Origin: Platanthera guangdongensis
Lineage: Eukaryota > Streptophyta > Magnoliopsida > Asparagales > Orchidaceae
Reading direction: 5' to 3'
Assembly: GCA_039583875.1 (NCBI GenBank)
Contig: CM077153.1
Coordinates: 67,774,482 to 67,838,481, forward strand
Length of the DNA: 64,000 nt
The notes beneath the pieces were generated by a model. It was given only the letters and a program-made list of their open reading frames with translations. It was not told the origin of the DNA and made no database searches. Positions within the stretch are counted from its first letter, which is position 1; each line of letters opens with the position of its first letter. Made by a program: the position numbers and the translations under genes. Shown here one piece after another: positions 35,125 through 44,888 of the stretch.

Positions 35125-36070
35125 TAACGGACCCCGAGCAGATCCCGCTGTCAGGCTCTCACCTAGCTGGCAGGGCTGGAAGTCACTCGGTGTCATCTTT
35201 GGCCTCGAGCAGATCCCGCTGTCAGGCTCTCAACTAGCTGGCAGGGCTGGAAGTCACTCGATGGTGGTAGTAACGGACCCCGAGCAGATCCCATTGTCAG
35301 GCTCTCACCTAGATGGCAGGGCTGGAAGTCACTCGGTGTCATCCTTGCCCTCGAGCAGATCCCGCTGTCAGGCTCTCAACTAGCTGACAGGGCTGGAAGT
35401 CACTCGATGGTGGTAGTAACGGACCCCGAGCAGATCCCGCTGTCAGGCTCTCACCTAGCTGGCAGGGCTGGAAGTCACTCGGTGTCATCCTTGGCCTCGA
35501 GCAGATCCCGCAGTCAGGCTCTCAACTAGCTGACAGGGCTGGAAGTCACTCGATGGTGGTAGTAACGGACCCCGAGCAGATCCCGCTGTCAGGCTCTCAC
35601 CTAGCTGGCAGGGCTGGAAGTCACTCGGTGTCATCTTTGGCCTCGAGCAGATCCCGCTGTCAGGCTCTCAACTAGCTGGCAGGGCTGGAAGTCACTCGAT
35701 GGTGGTAGTAACGGACCCCGAGCAGATCCCGCTGTCAGGCTCTCACCTAGCTGGCAGGGCTGGAAGTCACTCGGTGTCATCCTTGGCCTCGAGCAGATCC
35801 CGCTGTCAGGCTCTCAACTAGCTGGCAGGGCTGGAAGTCACTCGATGATGGTAGTAAAGGACCCCGAGCAGATCCCGCTATCAGGCTCTCACCTAGCTGG
35901 CAGGGCTGGAAGTCACTCGTTGTCATCCTTGGCCTCGAGCAGATCCCGCTGTCAGGTTCTCACCTAGCTGGCAGGGCTGGAAGTCACCCGATGGCGGTAG
36001 TAATGGACCCCGAGTAGATCCCGCCATCAGGCTCTCACCTAGCTGGCAGGGCTGGGAGTCACTCGATGAT
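35125..36070 (+). repeat. 146-bp minisatellite of element C (six and a half units)
   Basis: Units begin TAACGGACCCCGAGCAGATC at 35125, 35271, 35417, 35563, 35709, 35855 (TAAAGG) and 36001 (TAATGG), each exactly 146 bp apart; the last is partial. Every unit is a dimer of two halves of about 73 bp, each holding GAGCAGATCCCGCTGTCAGG, CTAGCTGGCAGGGCTGG and AAGTCACTCG. The halves differ in GGTGTCATC versus ATGGTGGTAG. Tandem repeats between pol and 3' LTR are known in Tat elements and can seed satellite DNA. Confidence 0.95.
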
Positions 36071-36702
36071 GTCGGCCTTAAAAATGTCAGGTGCAGGCCA
36101 GTCTGTGGTAAGGAGCCAAGGGGAAGGGTCCTGCCAGGACGAGCTCAAGCTCGGCAAACTCAGCTCGGCACAGTCAAGAAGGCAGGCCGGGCTGAAGGGC
36201 TCTGCATGGGTGTGTTTGGGCTCGTCATCTCCATCTCGGCATTGGTGGGGGAGGCCGCAAGCCCGGGCCTCGCCAAAGGAAGCAGGCCAGATCGGGACAC
36301 CTCGCCCCCTTCACCCATTACACTTGAAGAATTTCTTCCTCGACGGGCACAACCGGTATGGCTCGCATGCGAGTAAAGGAAGGCGGATAGAAGGGTGGAG
36401 GCCGCATGCGAGTAATAGTGGCGTGATAAGGGCGGAGAGCAACTCGCCGTGAAATCGATTGGGGCTCGGCGAACACCCCAAGCGCGTCTCGTTCGCGCGC
36501 GCTCTCGTAATCACTCTACTCGCGGAACCTGTCCCTGCGAGGTCGCGGGAGGAAGCACTCGCATACATTCATAACACAAGCATAGTAAAGGAGCACCGGT
36601 ATGGTCAAAAAACTTTCATTGATTATTCACAAATGTACAGGGAGCTCTCCACGGCGAGTAGTCAAAAAAGGGAAGAAAGAAAAAAGAAAAAATACAAGGC
36701 TG
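36071..36702. other. Spacer between minisatellite and antisense gene 2
   Basis: No gene is convincingly visible. The segment contains GAGCTCGGC-type words and, at 36365-36450, two copies of GCATGCGAGTAA. The 3' end of the antisense transcript would lie here. Confidence 0.5.
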
Positions 36703-37260
36703 TCAGCTGGCCTCACCCCCTCCGCCGGACTGGTCCTCGCCGTCGCCCGAACGGTCCTGGAAGCTCTTCCCGAACATCGCGTCCAGGCTATCTTCCTTCT
36801 TGCCGGGCGGCGTCGCCGGAAACAGACTCGGCATCAGGTCCCGAGCAGAGATCTCCCCGCATCCTTCCACCAGCACCCCGGAGTCCTTCATCATCGCGAG
36901 GGTGCACTCGGCGGTCTGGATTGAGTTGATCCGCAGTCTCTCGACAAGGTCGGCCTCGCCGAAGATGCGCGGGCTCTTGTAGGGGAGCGTGGGATCGATG
37001 TCGTGTGATGGGAAGAAGATCTCCGCCTAGCGACGAACCTCGCCGAGAAGGTGCTGGTTCTCCCCCTTCAGCTTTGCGTTCGCGCCCTCCAGCTCTCCAA
37101 GATGCGCACACAGGTGGCCGTTCTCCTCCCCGAGCTCGGCATTGTGGACCTGGAGCTCGCCAGCAGCGTCGGCATCCGCGGCCAGTTGCGCGTGCAGCCG
37201 GCTAACCTCCTCCCCCAGCTCAGTGTTGCGAGTCTGGAGCTCGCCCGCCACCTTGGCATC

Positions 37261-37327
37261 CTGGAAAAAAGCGCATTTAGCGGCAGCAAAGCTTTCTAAG
37301 TAAAAGAGAGCGGTGCGTAACACTTAC
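37261..37327 (-). other. Intron 2 of antisense gene 2
   Basis: Minus strand donor CTG/GTAAGTG and acceptor TTTTTTCCAG/GAT, 67 nt. It joins ...LLAQTAGGL to DAKVAGELQTRN. Without splicing the frame hits a stop shortly after. The splice sites are near-consensus. Confidence 0.75.
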
Positions 37328-38142
37328 CAGCCCGCCCGCAGTCTGAGCGAGAAGACTATCCGTGATGCCGAGCCGCCTCGCCTGATCGGCGACCTGCTCC
37401 TTGGCGAGGTCGCGAGCCTGCTCGGCCTTTTCGAGCTGGTGGCTGATGGAGAAGCTGCGGCGCGCCAGCATGTGGTGCAGCTCCAGAGTCCGCAGGTACG
37501 ACTGCAGGCCCTCATGGCCGAGCTGCCGGAGGGTCGTCCTCTTGTTGGCCTCGGCATCCTCCCGACCATAGAGGCCGAAGCCGAGGGCATAGGCGTGACC
37601 GGTGGCGGGCTCGCGGTCGTGCCAGGACGGGTGCAGAGTGGAGACGGAGACTCGATGAGCGAGCTCGTCCCACTGCAGCATGGGCTCGCCCGCGGAATCC
37701 TTCCAGCGCCCGCCGAAGTTGAAGTGGGGGTGCTGCTTCGGCGGCGCGCGCTCGCGGGCAGCCCTCTTCGCCGAAGGAGGAGGGGAGATCGCGGCCGAGG
37801 TAGAAGGGCCCTTGCCGCCCTTTCGGCCCTTGCTGGTCGTCTCCTTCAGCGGGCTCCCCGGTGATGCGTCGGGAGGAGTCTCCGACGAGATGATATACTA
37901 GGGGCTGGGTTGATGTTGTTGTTGCCCCCGCGGAGCCAGTAGGGCCCTCCGCATCTTTTTCATCTGACGGGGGCCGGATGGCGGGTTCGACCCTGCATCC
38001 TCAGATCGCCTCTTGCCGGAAGAGGGCTGCGAGAGGGCCGCCTCGTCTCGGCAGGCCGCTGCCGCCGCCCTCTCGCGAGCAAGAGGGTCAGTGTCGAGCC
38101 CCGGGTCCGCGAACGTCGGGTTCGCGGGGATTATTCGCTCCC

Positions 38143-38220
38143 CTGCATGAAAATACTTGGAAAGGTTAGGGATTCTAGATATGATGATGAGCCGAGCTCG
38201 GCAAGATGAGGAGGGCATAC
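38143..38220 (-). other. Intron 1 of antisense gene 2
   Basis: Minus strand donor GCGAAG/GTATGCC and acceptor TTTTCATGCAG/GGG, 78 nt, with CCTAAC about 30 nt before the acceptor as a branch point candidate. Its length is a multiple of three and it is open, so retention would add 26 residues and not break the frame. Confidence 0.65.
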
Positions 38221-39001
38221 CTTCGCCGGGCAGAACCAGGGGGAGCGCGTCGAGGCCCCTCTGCAGGAAGGCGACCTCGAAATCTTCGTGCAGGAAGAAT
38301 TTGTGGAGCTCGGCGTCGTTGCCGGACACGGCCGGCGGGCGGTATACCTCCTCGCCTTTTTGTTGCTGCGAGTAGGGGATGTTGCCGAGAACGCCCTTGA
38401 TGAAGGCGATCTTGGTCATCCAGGTATGGTGCTTGTTCGCGATCTCGCGAACTTTGATCAAGGAGCCGCCGAAGTAGGCGACCCCATCCGTCGTCGCCTT
38501 ATAGGAGAAGAGTTTCCTGAACACCGTCAGGTTGAACTCGATCCTCTCCCGCCGGAGGTAGCTCGCGAACGCCACCATCATGGCGATGGCGTTTGAGTTC
38601 AGCTGCGCGGGGACGGCCCCGTAGTATTTCAGGATCTGCCGGATCTCCGGCCACAAGGGAAGTCGCAGCCCCACCTCGAAGTGCGAGATGGGGAATGCAA
38701 ACTCGTTCTCATAGAACGTGTTGATCGCCTCGCCCGGCCCCAGTCTGTGCGCCTCAAAGCCCGACGGCACATACAGGGCTATGAATTCTGCGAGCTCCTC
38801 CTCGCTGGTGTGGCCGTCGAAGAAGCAGTAATCCGCGAAGTGTTGCGCGCATTTGGAGCGGCCATCGGCGTCCGGGTTGGTCTTGCCCATGATCGCAGAG
38901 ATGAAGCGAATCGCTGCGCGAGCAGAGAAAGGAAAAAGCAAGGAAGGGAAAGCAAAGCAATAAAGAAAGTACGGGGGTTGGTGAAGGGGGGGGGGGGGGG
39001 G

Positions 39002-39011
39002 CTATTTATAG
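39002..39011 (-). promoter_or_regulatory. TATA box of antisense gene 2
   Basis: The minus strand reads CTATAAATAG, the same decamer as the LTR TATA box, 112 bp upstream of the ATG at 38890. Directly upstream (39045-39095) are four tandem copies of GGCGAGCTGGGG(T/C), built on the GGCGAGCT word of the LTR. Confidence 0.7.
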
Positions 39012-39280
39012 GAAAGGGAATCTGAGGCAGGCTGTCACATCGGCGCAGCTCGCCGCCCCAGCTCGCCACCCCAGCTCGCCACCCCAGCTCGCCGACTTCC
39101 GGCGCATCCCAACTGAGGCTAAGTCAAACATTACGGCTTTTTATTTAAATAACATAATTAAGAATGTTCTAAGAGTTTTTCATCATAGAAGGGGAAAGTT
39201 CAGAATAGAAAAGGAGGCGCGCGAATAGGGAGGGCATCGGGACGCGAGCGACGGTCGGCTCGGCAGAGGAGCCCGCAAAC

Positions 39281-40310
39281 TTACGTACCCCGACCTCCCG
39301 ACCCCCGCCCCCCAAGCTGCCGCGCGCGGAGTAGCTCGCGGATTCTTCCAGAATTCCTTTGCGCGACCAAGAGACCGTCGTCTATCTCATACAGGAGTCG
39401 AGAGGGAGACATCAACTCGCCAGGTCGGCCGAGGCGCACCTCCTCAGCAAGACACGCATAGTCGCGCTGCAGCGTCTCGTTGACTCCTTGCACCTCGCGC
39501 AGTCCGCACACCAGCTTCTTGAGGAGCTTGACCTCCCTCCTCGACAGCTCGCCCTGATCCACCTCCGGACCCAAGTAAGAGTCCAGTGAGCTCGGGGACG
39601 GGAGGGGAGAATGATGGGCTGCCCGCGAGGACTCCTCAGCAGCCGATTGACTGGGAAGGGCTGTAAAGGCAAACGTCAGCGAAGCAAAAGCTAGTGAAGC
39701 ACAGAGTTGAGCGAGGCAGACCTAAAGAGCTCGGCGGCTCAAAGGAAACGCGAGGAGGGATGAACCTCAGGTCCTTCCCGCGACCTGGGCCGCGAGCCCC
39801 CGACAAGATGAGCTCGAAGCCCGGGATAGGAATGGACCCCAGGCCTCCCCCGGCGGCCGCATCAATTTGCCGAGGAGGGGGGCCCTGTGGTGAAGCTGGC
39901 CTCTGCGAGCTCACAGGCAGGATCCCGAAGAGGAGAGGCGGATCCCGGGGATGGCTTTCCGACGCCGAGAGTCGCGAAGTGGCGAGCGTGACCTCGCCTC
40001 GCGGCGTAGGGACCCGCGGCGTGGTGCCCTCGTCATCTGGTAGGCCGCCCTGACCGTCGCCGACAACAACGACCTCCCTATCGTTCTCTAGAATAGTTCG
40101 AGTAGAAGAGCCGGTCTCGCGAGCCAGCGTGGCCCTTAGGTCGTGGAAGATGGGCTCGGCCGCCTCGGGGAACAGCTTTGTCCTCTTGGAGCTCGGCTCG
40201 GCGGGGTCGATTTGAGGAACTTTCGCGGGGACCGCCGTCAGCGCGGCAACGCGAGCCGCGGAAGCCTGGCGAGCTCGGTCTATGCGCTCTTGAATCTACT
40301 TGGGAAGGGG
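39281..40310 (-). pseudogene. Element C antisense gene 1 (unknown protein, two exons)
   Basis: Start ATG at 40310 (MPLPK, then TAG where Gln would fit, then IQERIDRARQASAARVAAL). Exon 1 runs to 39722 through AEPSSKRTKLFPEAAEPIFH, an acidic stretch and a Pro/Gly-rich region (DAAAGGGLGSIPIPGFEL). A 61-nt GT-AG intron follows, and exon 2 (39660-39281) gives LPSQSAAEESSRAAHHSPL, then a helical region (EVKLLKKLVCGLREVQGVNE) likely to be a coiled coil. The phases match across the intron. About 320 residues in all. I do not recognise the protein. It lies head-to-tail upstream of antisense gene 2. Confidence 0.65.
39661..39721 (-). other. Intron of antisense gene 1
   Basis: Minus strand donor TTTAG/GTCTGCC and acceptor GCCTTTACAG/CCC, 61 nt, T-rich before the acceptor. 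It splits an Ala codon (phase 1), and the open frame continues on both sides. Confidence 0.65.
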
Positions 40311-40365
40311 CATCTTGGCAAGGCAGAAGGGGGGAATGGCAAGAGCCAGGCAGCATAGCAGGTGC

Positions 40366-40377
40366 ATATATATAGCC
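40366..40377 (-). promoter_or_regulatory. TATA box of antisense gene 1
   Basis: The minus strand reads GCTATATATATG, about 57 bp upstream of the ATG at 40310. Just upstream are two copies of GGCGAG(C/T)T (40404-40430), again the LTR word of element C. Confidence 0.6.
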
Positions 40378-40492
40378 GCAGGTGGCCCCCACCAGAAGAT
40401 TCCCTCCAACTCGCCAGCCAGAGCTCGCCGCACACTTCGGGTTGGATGTTTCTTTCCGAGCTTTTTGACAAGCTCGAAAAGAGCGGGGATTG

Positions 40493-41154
40493 TGTACAAC
40501 CCCGTGTCCGGCGAGCAAGGTCACAGGGGAGCTCGGCAGCAGCAGGCGAGCTCGGCATCAGCAGGGCGAGCCCGAGCTCGGCGTCCGTCGGCCAGAGATC
40601 GACGATCGGCGACCCCGAGCTCGGCATTCACCGAGCGGGCTACAACTCGCGCCCTCGCAGTGGAGCTCAGCAGCAGCGGGCGAGCAGAGCATGCCGAGGT
40701 GGCCAGGGGTCCCAGCTCGCCTGGGGGTCAGAGGTACTTTTTACTGTTTTACCCCTGCTGGTCTGCCCATAGCCCTTCAAAACAGCGGAGTTTGGATGTT
40801 GGCTGGCCCAGCCAAGGGTTTCCTGGTAATTTCAGGTCAGTTATTTTGGTTATTGGCAGTCCGGATTTCAAAAGCTATAAATAGGACCCAAGGGGTACCC
40901 CAGAAAGCAGGTTCTCCCTGTGCTCTTCTCCCCAAAAATCTTTTAAGTGCTTTTTGAGGGTGCCTTAGCTCGGCTTCAGGCTAAGGAGGGGAAGCGCTCT
41001 GAGATCTTCCGGGTTTGTGGTGGGACCTCCCTGCCGAGCCCTTGGGTCTGTTTCTCCTTGCTTTCGTCGTTTTTCTTGCAGGAACAAAGTAGGCGCGAGA
41101 CCACCCCCTTCCCCAAGGGCGAGCTCCACAGGAAGCCGGGTTTCGGTTTCAACA
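40493..41154 (+). mobile_element. Element C 3' LTR
   Basis: 662 bp, TGTACAACCCC to GGTTTCAACA, followed by target duplication AGCAA. About 16 differences from the 5' LTR by eye, roughly 2.4 percent. TATA box at 40875-40884. Confidence 0.95.
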
Positions 41155-41159
41155 AGCAA

Positions 41160-42180
41160 TGACGTGAAATGGCTTATTACAGCAGTAGCAAATGATGTCA
41201 GTTGAAACGTATTTGTTCTGTTTAGTATTATACCTTTCGTGGCTGCTTGAGCCTTTTCTTTGTCGATCGCCATCACGCTGCGATCTTCTGTATGAGGCAT
41301 CCTTGCCTTTCCATTGTTTCTTTTTATTAAGAAACTTCTTGAATTGCCTCGAGAGTAAGGAAAACTCTCCTTCTGATAGTTCAGAGCCTGAGGTGCTAGG
41401 CTCTGATGTTTCTTCTTCTTCATCAACTTCTGGAGCTGGAGCGGGGGAGGCAGCCTTAGTCTTTCTGGAGGTGTCCGCCTTCAAAGCGATAGATTTCTCC
41501 TTGAGTGCAAACCTGCATTTCTCTTCTTCAGCTTTTCTTGTATTGATTTGGAGTTCATAAGACATAAGCTTTCCAAAGAGATTTTGCGGGTCCGTTTCAG
41601 CTAGCTTCCCGAACTCCCTGATGGCACATACCTTGTTATCCCATTCCTTGGTTAGGGATCTCAAGAACTTGTAGTTCAGTTCTCCGTTGGTGAAGACACG
41701 GCCATACACCCTTAGGCCATTCACAATTTTGAAGAAGTTTTCAAATATGTCGGAAATTGTTTCCTTGTTCCCTAGTCAGAACGCTTCATATTTTTGGTTG
41801 AGAAGGGATCTCCGATCATCCCTTACTTCTTCAGTTCCTTCCATCAAAGTGACTAAGGAATGCCACATATCCTTAGCCGATTGACAGTGAATCAAATTTT
41901 GCAGCATCGAGTCATCGACTGCACTTGCTATAATGTTCTTAGCTTTCTTGTCGAGGGAGACAAGTGCAATCTCGTCTTTGTCGAGATCCATTAGCTTTTT
42001 GGGAACTTTCTTGGTAGGGTCGATAGTGGACACAGTCATGGGAACGTAAGGGCCTTCTTCAACGATCATGAAGATCCTTGGATCCACAGCTTCCATGAAA
42101 AATTTTATCCTTTCTTTCCACATGGGAAAGTTATTTTTGTTGCACAGTGGAAGCTTGGCGAAATCATTGCCCTTGTCCAT
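41160..42180 (-). pseudogene. gag: S1 gag, N-terminal part
   Basis: Start ATG at 42180 (MDKGNDFAKLPLCNKNNF), after the primer site on the minus strand. It contains the copia gag core (FPMWKERIKFFMEAVDPRIF; IHCQSAKDMWHSLVTLMEG; SLLNQKYEAF), a TGA near 41777 and then DIFENFFKIVNGLRVYGRVF to LMSYELQINTRKAEEEK. The first CCHC knuckle reads CYCCNKPFHVIAC, spaced one residue short of the usual CX2CX4HX4C. Element C is inserted right after it, and the protein resumes at 28860. S3 encodes the same domain order, which confirms the reconstruction. Confidence 0.9.
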
Positions 42181-42250
42181 TTTATGATAGAATCTTTCAA
42201 ACAACAGATTTGGATCTGATCAAGGTGTTAACCTTTTGACAATCAACCTC

Positions 42251-42262
42251 CCTCTGATACCA
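42251..42262 (-). other. Primer binding site of S1 (tRNA-iMet)
   Basis: The minus strand reads TGGTATCAGAGG two bases after the 5' LTR end (CTTTCA). Confidence 0.9.
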
Positions 42263-42264
42263 AT

Positions 42265-44167
42265 TGAAAGAAAACGGTTGTCAACCTAAATCACCTAGAG
42301 GGGGGTGAATAGGTGAGTTGTGAGTCTTTTGCGGAATAAAAAATAATTAGAGCACAGTACAGAACTATCTACCAATATCACAGACGACACAAGATTTATA
42401 GTGGTTCCCCTCCCTTGGGTACATCCACTTTCCCTCACCGATCTAGCAATCAACTAGACTCGGCTACTCCACTATCTCGGATCAAAAATCGATCCTACAC
42501 TCGGAACAAAGTTCCTACAAACTCGATCAAAGTAACGAGATCTACACCTCGGAAGATAACACTTCCTACAAACTCGGAGTGAAAAACTCCTACACTCGGA
42601 GAAACTTTCTCCTACAAGATTATTAAAGTTTTGGAAAAATTATACAAACAGTAAATCCAATCAGATCTGATGAAACAGCCAAATACTTCTTCTTATGGAC
42701 TTTGCAGCACTATCAGAAATCGGTGAAGAGAATCTCGGCCCAGATCTGGATCTTCTTGCTTTTACAGAATCAGAGAGAGAAGATGAACAGTGATGTTGGT
42801 CTCGATCTGTAACTTTCTTCAGACTGAATCCTCTGAACTTAGAAGGACTGGCCGGAGAAGATGGTGGCGGCGGCGGCTTCCGTTTCGTGAAAACAGTGAG
42901 GAGTCGGCTGAAGAACTTTCTCAAAATAAAAAACGACAAGCATGCTTGGAGAATACTTAAGGTTTGTCATTTTTTGATAAGACTTTATATAGGAGAGAAT
43001 AACGGTCATAATCGGTCATAATGATGTACACGTGCACCAATCATGTCGCGTGATTTGAAAATCCCGTCAGCAAAAAAACTTAGACGAATTTCAGAAAAAT
43101 TCAGCCATATACACGAGTAAGAGAGGAGCTACTCGAGTAGTTGAATAACCACTCGAGTACATGAAGGAGAACATACTCGGGTATATAAAGATAGGCTACT
43201 CGAGTAGGTAGAAATCAACTACTCGAGTAAGCAGAAGGAACTACTCGAGTATGTATATTGACTTACTCGAGTACATAAAGGATCTACTCGAGTACAAGAA
43301 AAATTACTCGAGTATATTACATAAACTACTCGAGTACATGAAGGACTACTCGAGTGGGATACTTAGAATAAATTCTGAAGAAATCAGCAAGCAGCTACTC
43401 GAGTAGTTGAACTAAACTACTCGAGAGGAAGTGATCTACTCGAGTAGGTGAAAGTTCTACTCGAGTAAAGGACTTAGAAAATTCTGGAGTGGGAAAATTT
43501 TAAGGTACACGAGTGAAACACGATCTACTCGAGTGGGTATAATGAACTACTCGAGTATGTTTCTATCTACTCGAGTATATGAATATACTTACTCGAGTAT
43601 ATGAGTGTATTTACTCGAGTCCATTACTTAGAAGAATTTTGATGAGTGAAGCCTTTAATACTTGGGTATAATGAATGATCTACTCGAGTATATAAACATG
43701 CTACTCGAGTATATGACTACGTCTACTCGAGTACATGACTTAGCTACACGAGAGATACACTTAAGTACTCGAGTACAAGGTTTCTTTACTCGAGTAAATT
43801 ATACCCAAGCTACTCGAGTAGTTATAGACCTACTCGAGTAAAAGATTTAGAGAATTTTTGTTGTTGGAAAACTTTTTCTTCTAATGTAGTCAACTTCCAA
43901 TCCTTTTCCCAAGTTCCAATAGCTTGAATATGAAGTGTATCCCAATAGAGAGACCACACATGAGTCAACACTTTGGAATATGCAATGAGGGATTACATTG
44001 CACAGTTCCTGTGTTTGGTGACCCACTATGGACTGACATTGGTCTACACTTCCCAGTGAAATTCCTGCAAACATATAACTCAAACCAAGCATCAAATACA
44101 ACTTAATTCATCTTAGTTCCAGGGTGACTTCATCAAATCAGGGTTAGTGTGGATGTAATACCCAACA
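42265..44167 (-). mobile_element. S1 5' LTR
   Basis: 1903 bp, matching the 3' LTR throughout. The promoter TATA box is at 42983-42993 and the ACTCGAGTA array at about 43108-43845. The array has one unit (TTCTATCTACTCGAGTAT, about 43560-43578) that the 3' LTR lacks. TATGG follows at 44168-44172. Confidence 0.95.
43108..43845 (-). repeat. ACTCGAGTA palindrome array in S1 5' LTR U3
   Basis: More than twenty CTCGAG copies upstream (minus strand) of the TATA box at 42983-42993. It matches the array in the 3' LTR but retains CTCGAG at several sites mutated there. Confidence 0.9.
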
Positions 44168-44172
44168 TATGG

Positions 44173-44883
44173 GACTCTTTATACGATGGGAGCCCTGTAA
44201 AATATCCCTTGCTTATATGTTCCCGTATAAGTTAAAGTTACTTTTCATACTTTACTCTACTGCCACATGTACTATAAAATTGTTAGTATAGGTCCGCTGC
44301 TATCTGTTTTCTTGATTACTCTCCACCTTCAAGTCCTCCCCTTTCTTCCTCTCCGCTCAGTGCCTAGGGTCCATGGGGGAAGGGGTGGGGGTTGATAGGA
44401 CTTAGTCTTATAGACTAACGGCTTTCGAACCACATCATTTAGGGGATCGTGGAGCCCAGCATGGAGGAGCAGCCCCGCAGGTCGGCACGCTTGGAAATGG
44501 GGCAGTCTAGCACCGGAGTTCAGACGACAGGGACTGTGAGCCCCTGACCTTAGTAGTGTTTTATCTTGCTTCCGCTTGAGTGACCATGTAGTGAGAATTT
44601 GATGTAGCGGGCTTAAGCCCTTATTTTCAGTACATTATATTTAGTGGACTCTCCCTTCGTGGAGATATATATACTCTGATGTGATATTATTGTGGACATT
44701 TGGTTAGAGTTTTTACCTCACTTGTGTTTACTCTACTTTTGTTGCTTTTCTGTGATCGAATCGGCCGGCAGAATCAGCGATTTGCGGTGATGACCCTTCA
44801 GGGCATGAAGGTGTCACCGCAAAGCGGCGGTTCTGGGACTAAGACCCCGGTGTTTCAAAAAGGAAAAACAATGGGGTGTTACA
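44173..44883 (+). mobile_element. Element B 3' LTR, right part
   Basis: It resumes at GACTCTTTATACGATGG exactly where the 5' LTR continues (9380), and ends GGGGTGTTACA. AGGGC (44884-44888) repeats the five bases before the 5' LTR. Confidence 0.95.
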
Positions 44884-44888
44884 AGGGC

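Larger units (their letters stand above)
36703..38890 (-). pseudogene. Element C antisense gene 2: putative gypsy-type transposon domain protein
   Basis: Start ATG at 38890 (MGKTNPDADGRSKCAQHFAD). Exons are 38890-38221, 38142-37328 and 37260-36703, joined by GT-AG introns. The N-terminal 230 residues (EEELAEFIALYVPSGFEAH, YENEFAFPISHFEVGLRLPL, NSNAIAMMVAFASYLRRE) match the plant 'putative gypsy-type transposon' domain (PF04195) found in antisense ORFs of Tat elements. Then come a charged low-complexity middle and a C-terminal coiled coil with GELQ/NAELGEE heptads (37260-37030), ending with an acidic Gly-rich tail. Two in-frame TAG codons (37898 and near 37027) break it. The function is unknown; the gene lies antisense to gag-pol with its own TATA box upstream. 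Confidence 0.8.
28866..41154 (+). mobile_element. Element C: Tat-lineage Ty3/gypsy with antisense genes (whole)
   Basis: LTRs of exactly 662 bp (28866-29527 and 40493-41154, about 16 differences by eye) flank the element, with TSD AGCAA (28861-28865 and 41155-41159) inside S1's gag. It carries gag, protease, RT, RNase H, a second RNase H, integrase, a 146-bp minisatellite and two antisense genes before the 3' LTR. The second RNase H and the antisense ORFs are traits of the Tat group (Retand/Ogre relatives). It is GC-rich compared with its host element. It has several frameshifts at homopolymers. Confidence 0.95.
19439..44167 (-). mobile_element. Element S1: Sirevirus-type Ty1/copia (whole, with nested element C)
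   Basis: This element is on the minus strand. Its 5' LTR is 42265-44167 and its 3' LTR 19439-21320 (1903 and 1882 bp), with TSD TATGG. The order along the minus strand is PBS, gag with two zinc knuckles (split by element C), protease, integrase, RT, RNase H, an internal promoter-like array, a 3' accessory ORF, polypurine tract and 3' LTR. Long LTRs, the tRNA-iMet primer site, a palindrome array in U3, the duplicated CCHC knuckle, a stop codon between gag and pol, and an extra 3' ORF are all Sirevirus (SIRE/Maximus) traits. Several stops make it non-autonomous. Confidence 0.95.
5156..44883 (+). mobile_element. Element B: Tekay/Del-type chromovirus (whole, with nested insertions)
   Basis: This is a complete Ty3/gypsy element inserted in the 3' LTR of A. 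The 5' LTR is 5156-10089, the internal region 10090-15203, and the 3' LTR 15204-19438 plus 44173-44883. The flanking target duplication AGGGC is exact. The LTR is about 4.9 kb (4934 versus about 4946 bp after removing the nested Sirevirus), long for any LTR. Domain order Gag, protease, RT, RNase H, integrase, chromodomain and a tRNA-iMet primer site place it with the chromoviruses. The coding region is broken by many stops and frameshifts and the RT motif is mutated, so it is defective by itself. Confidence 0.95.
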
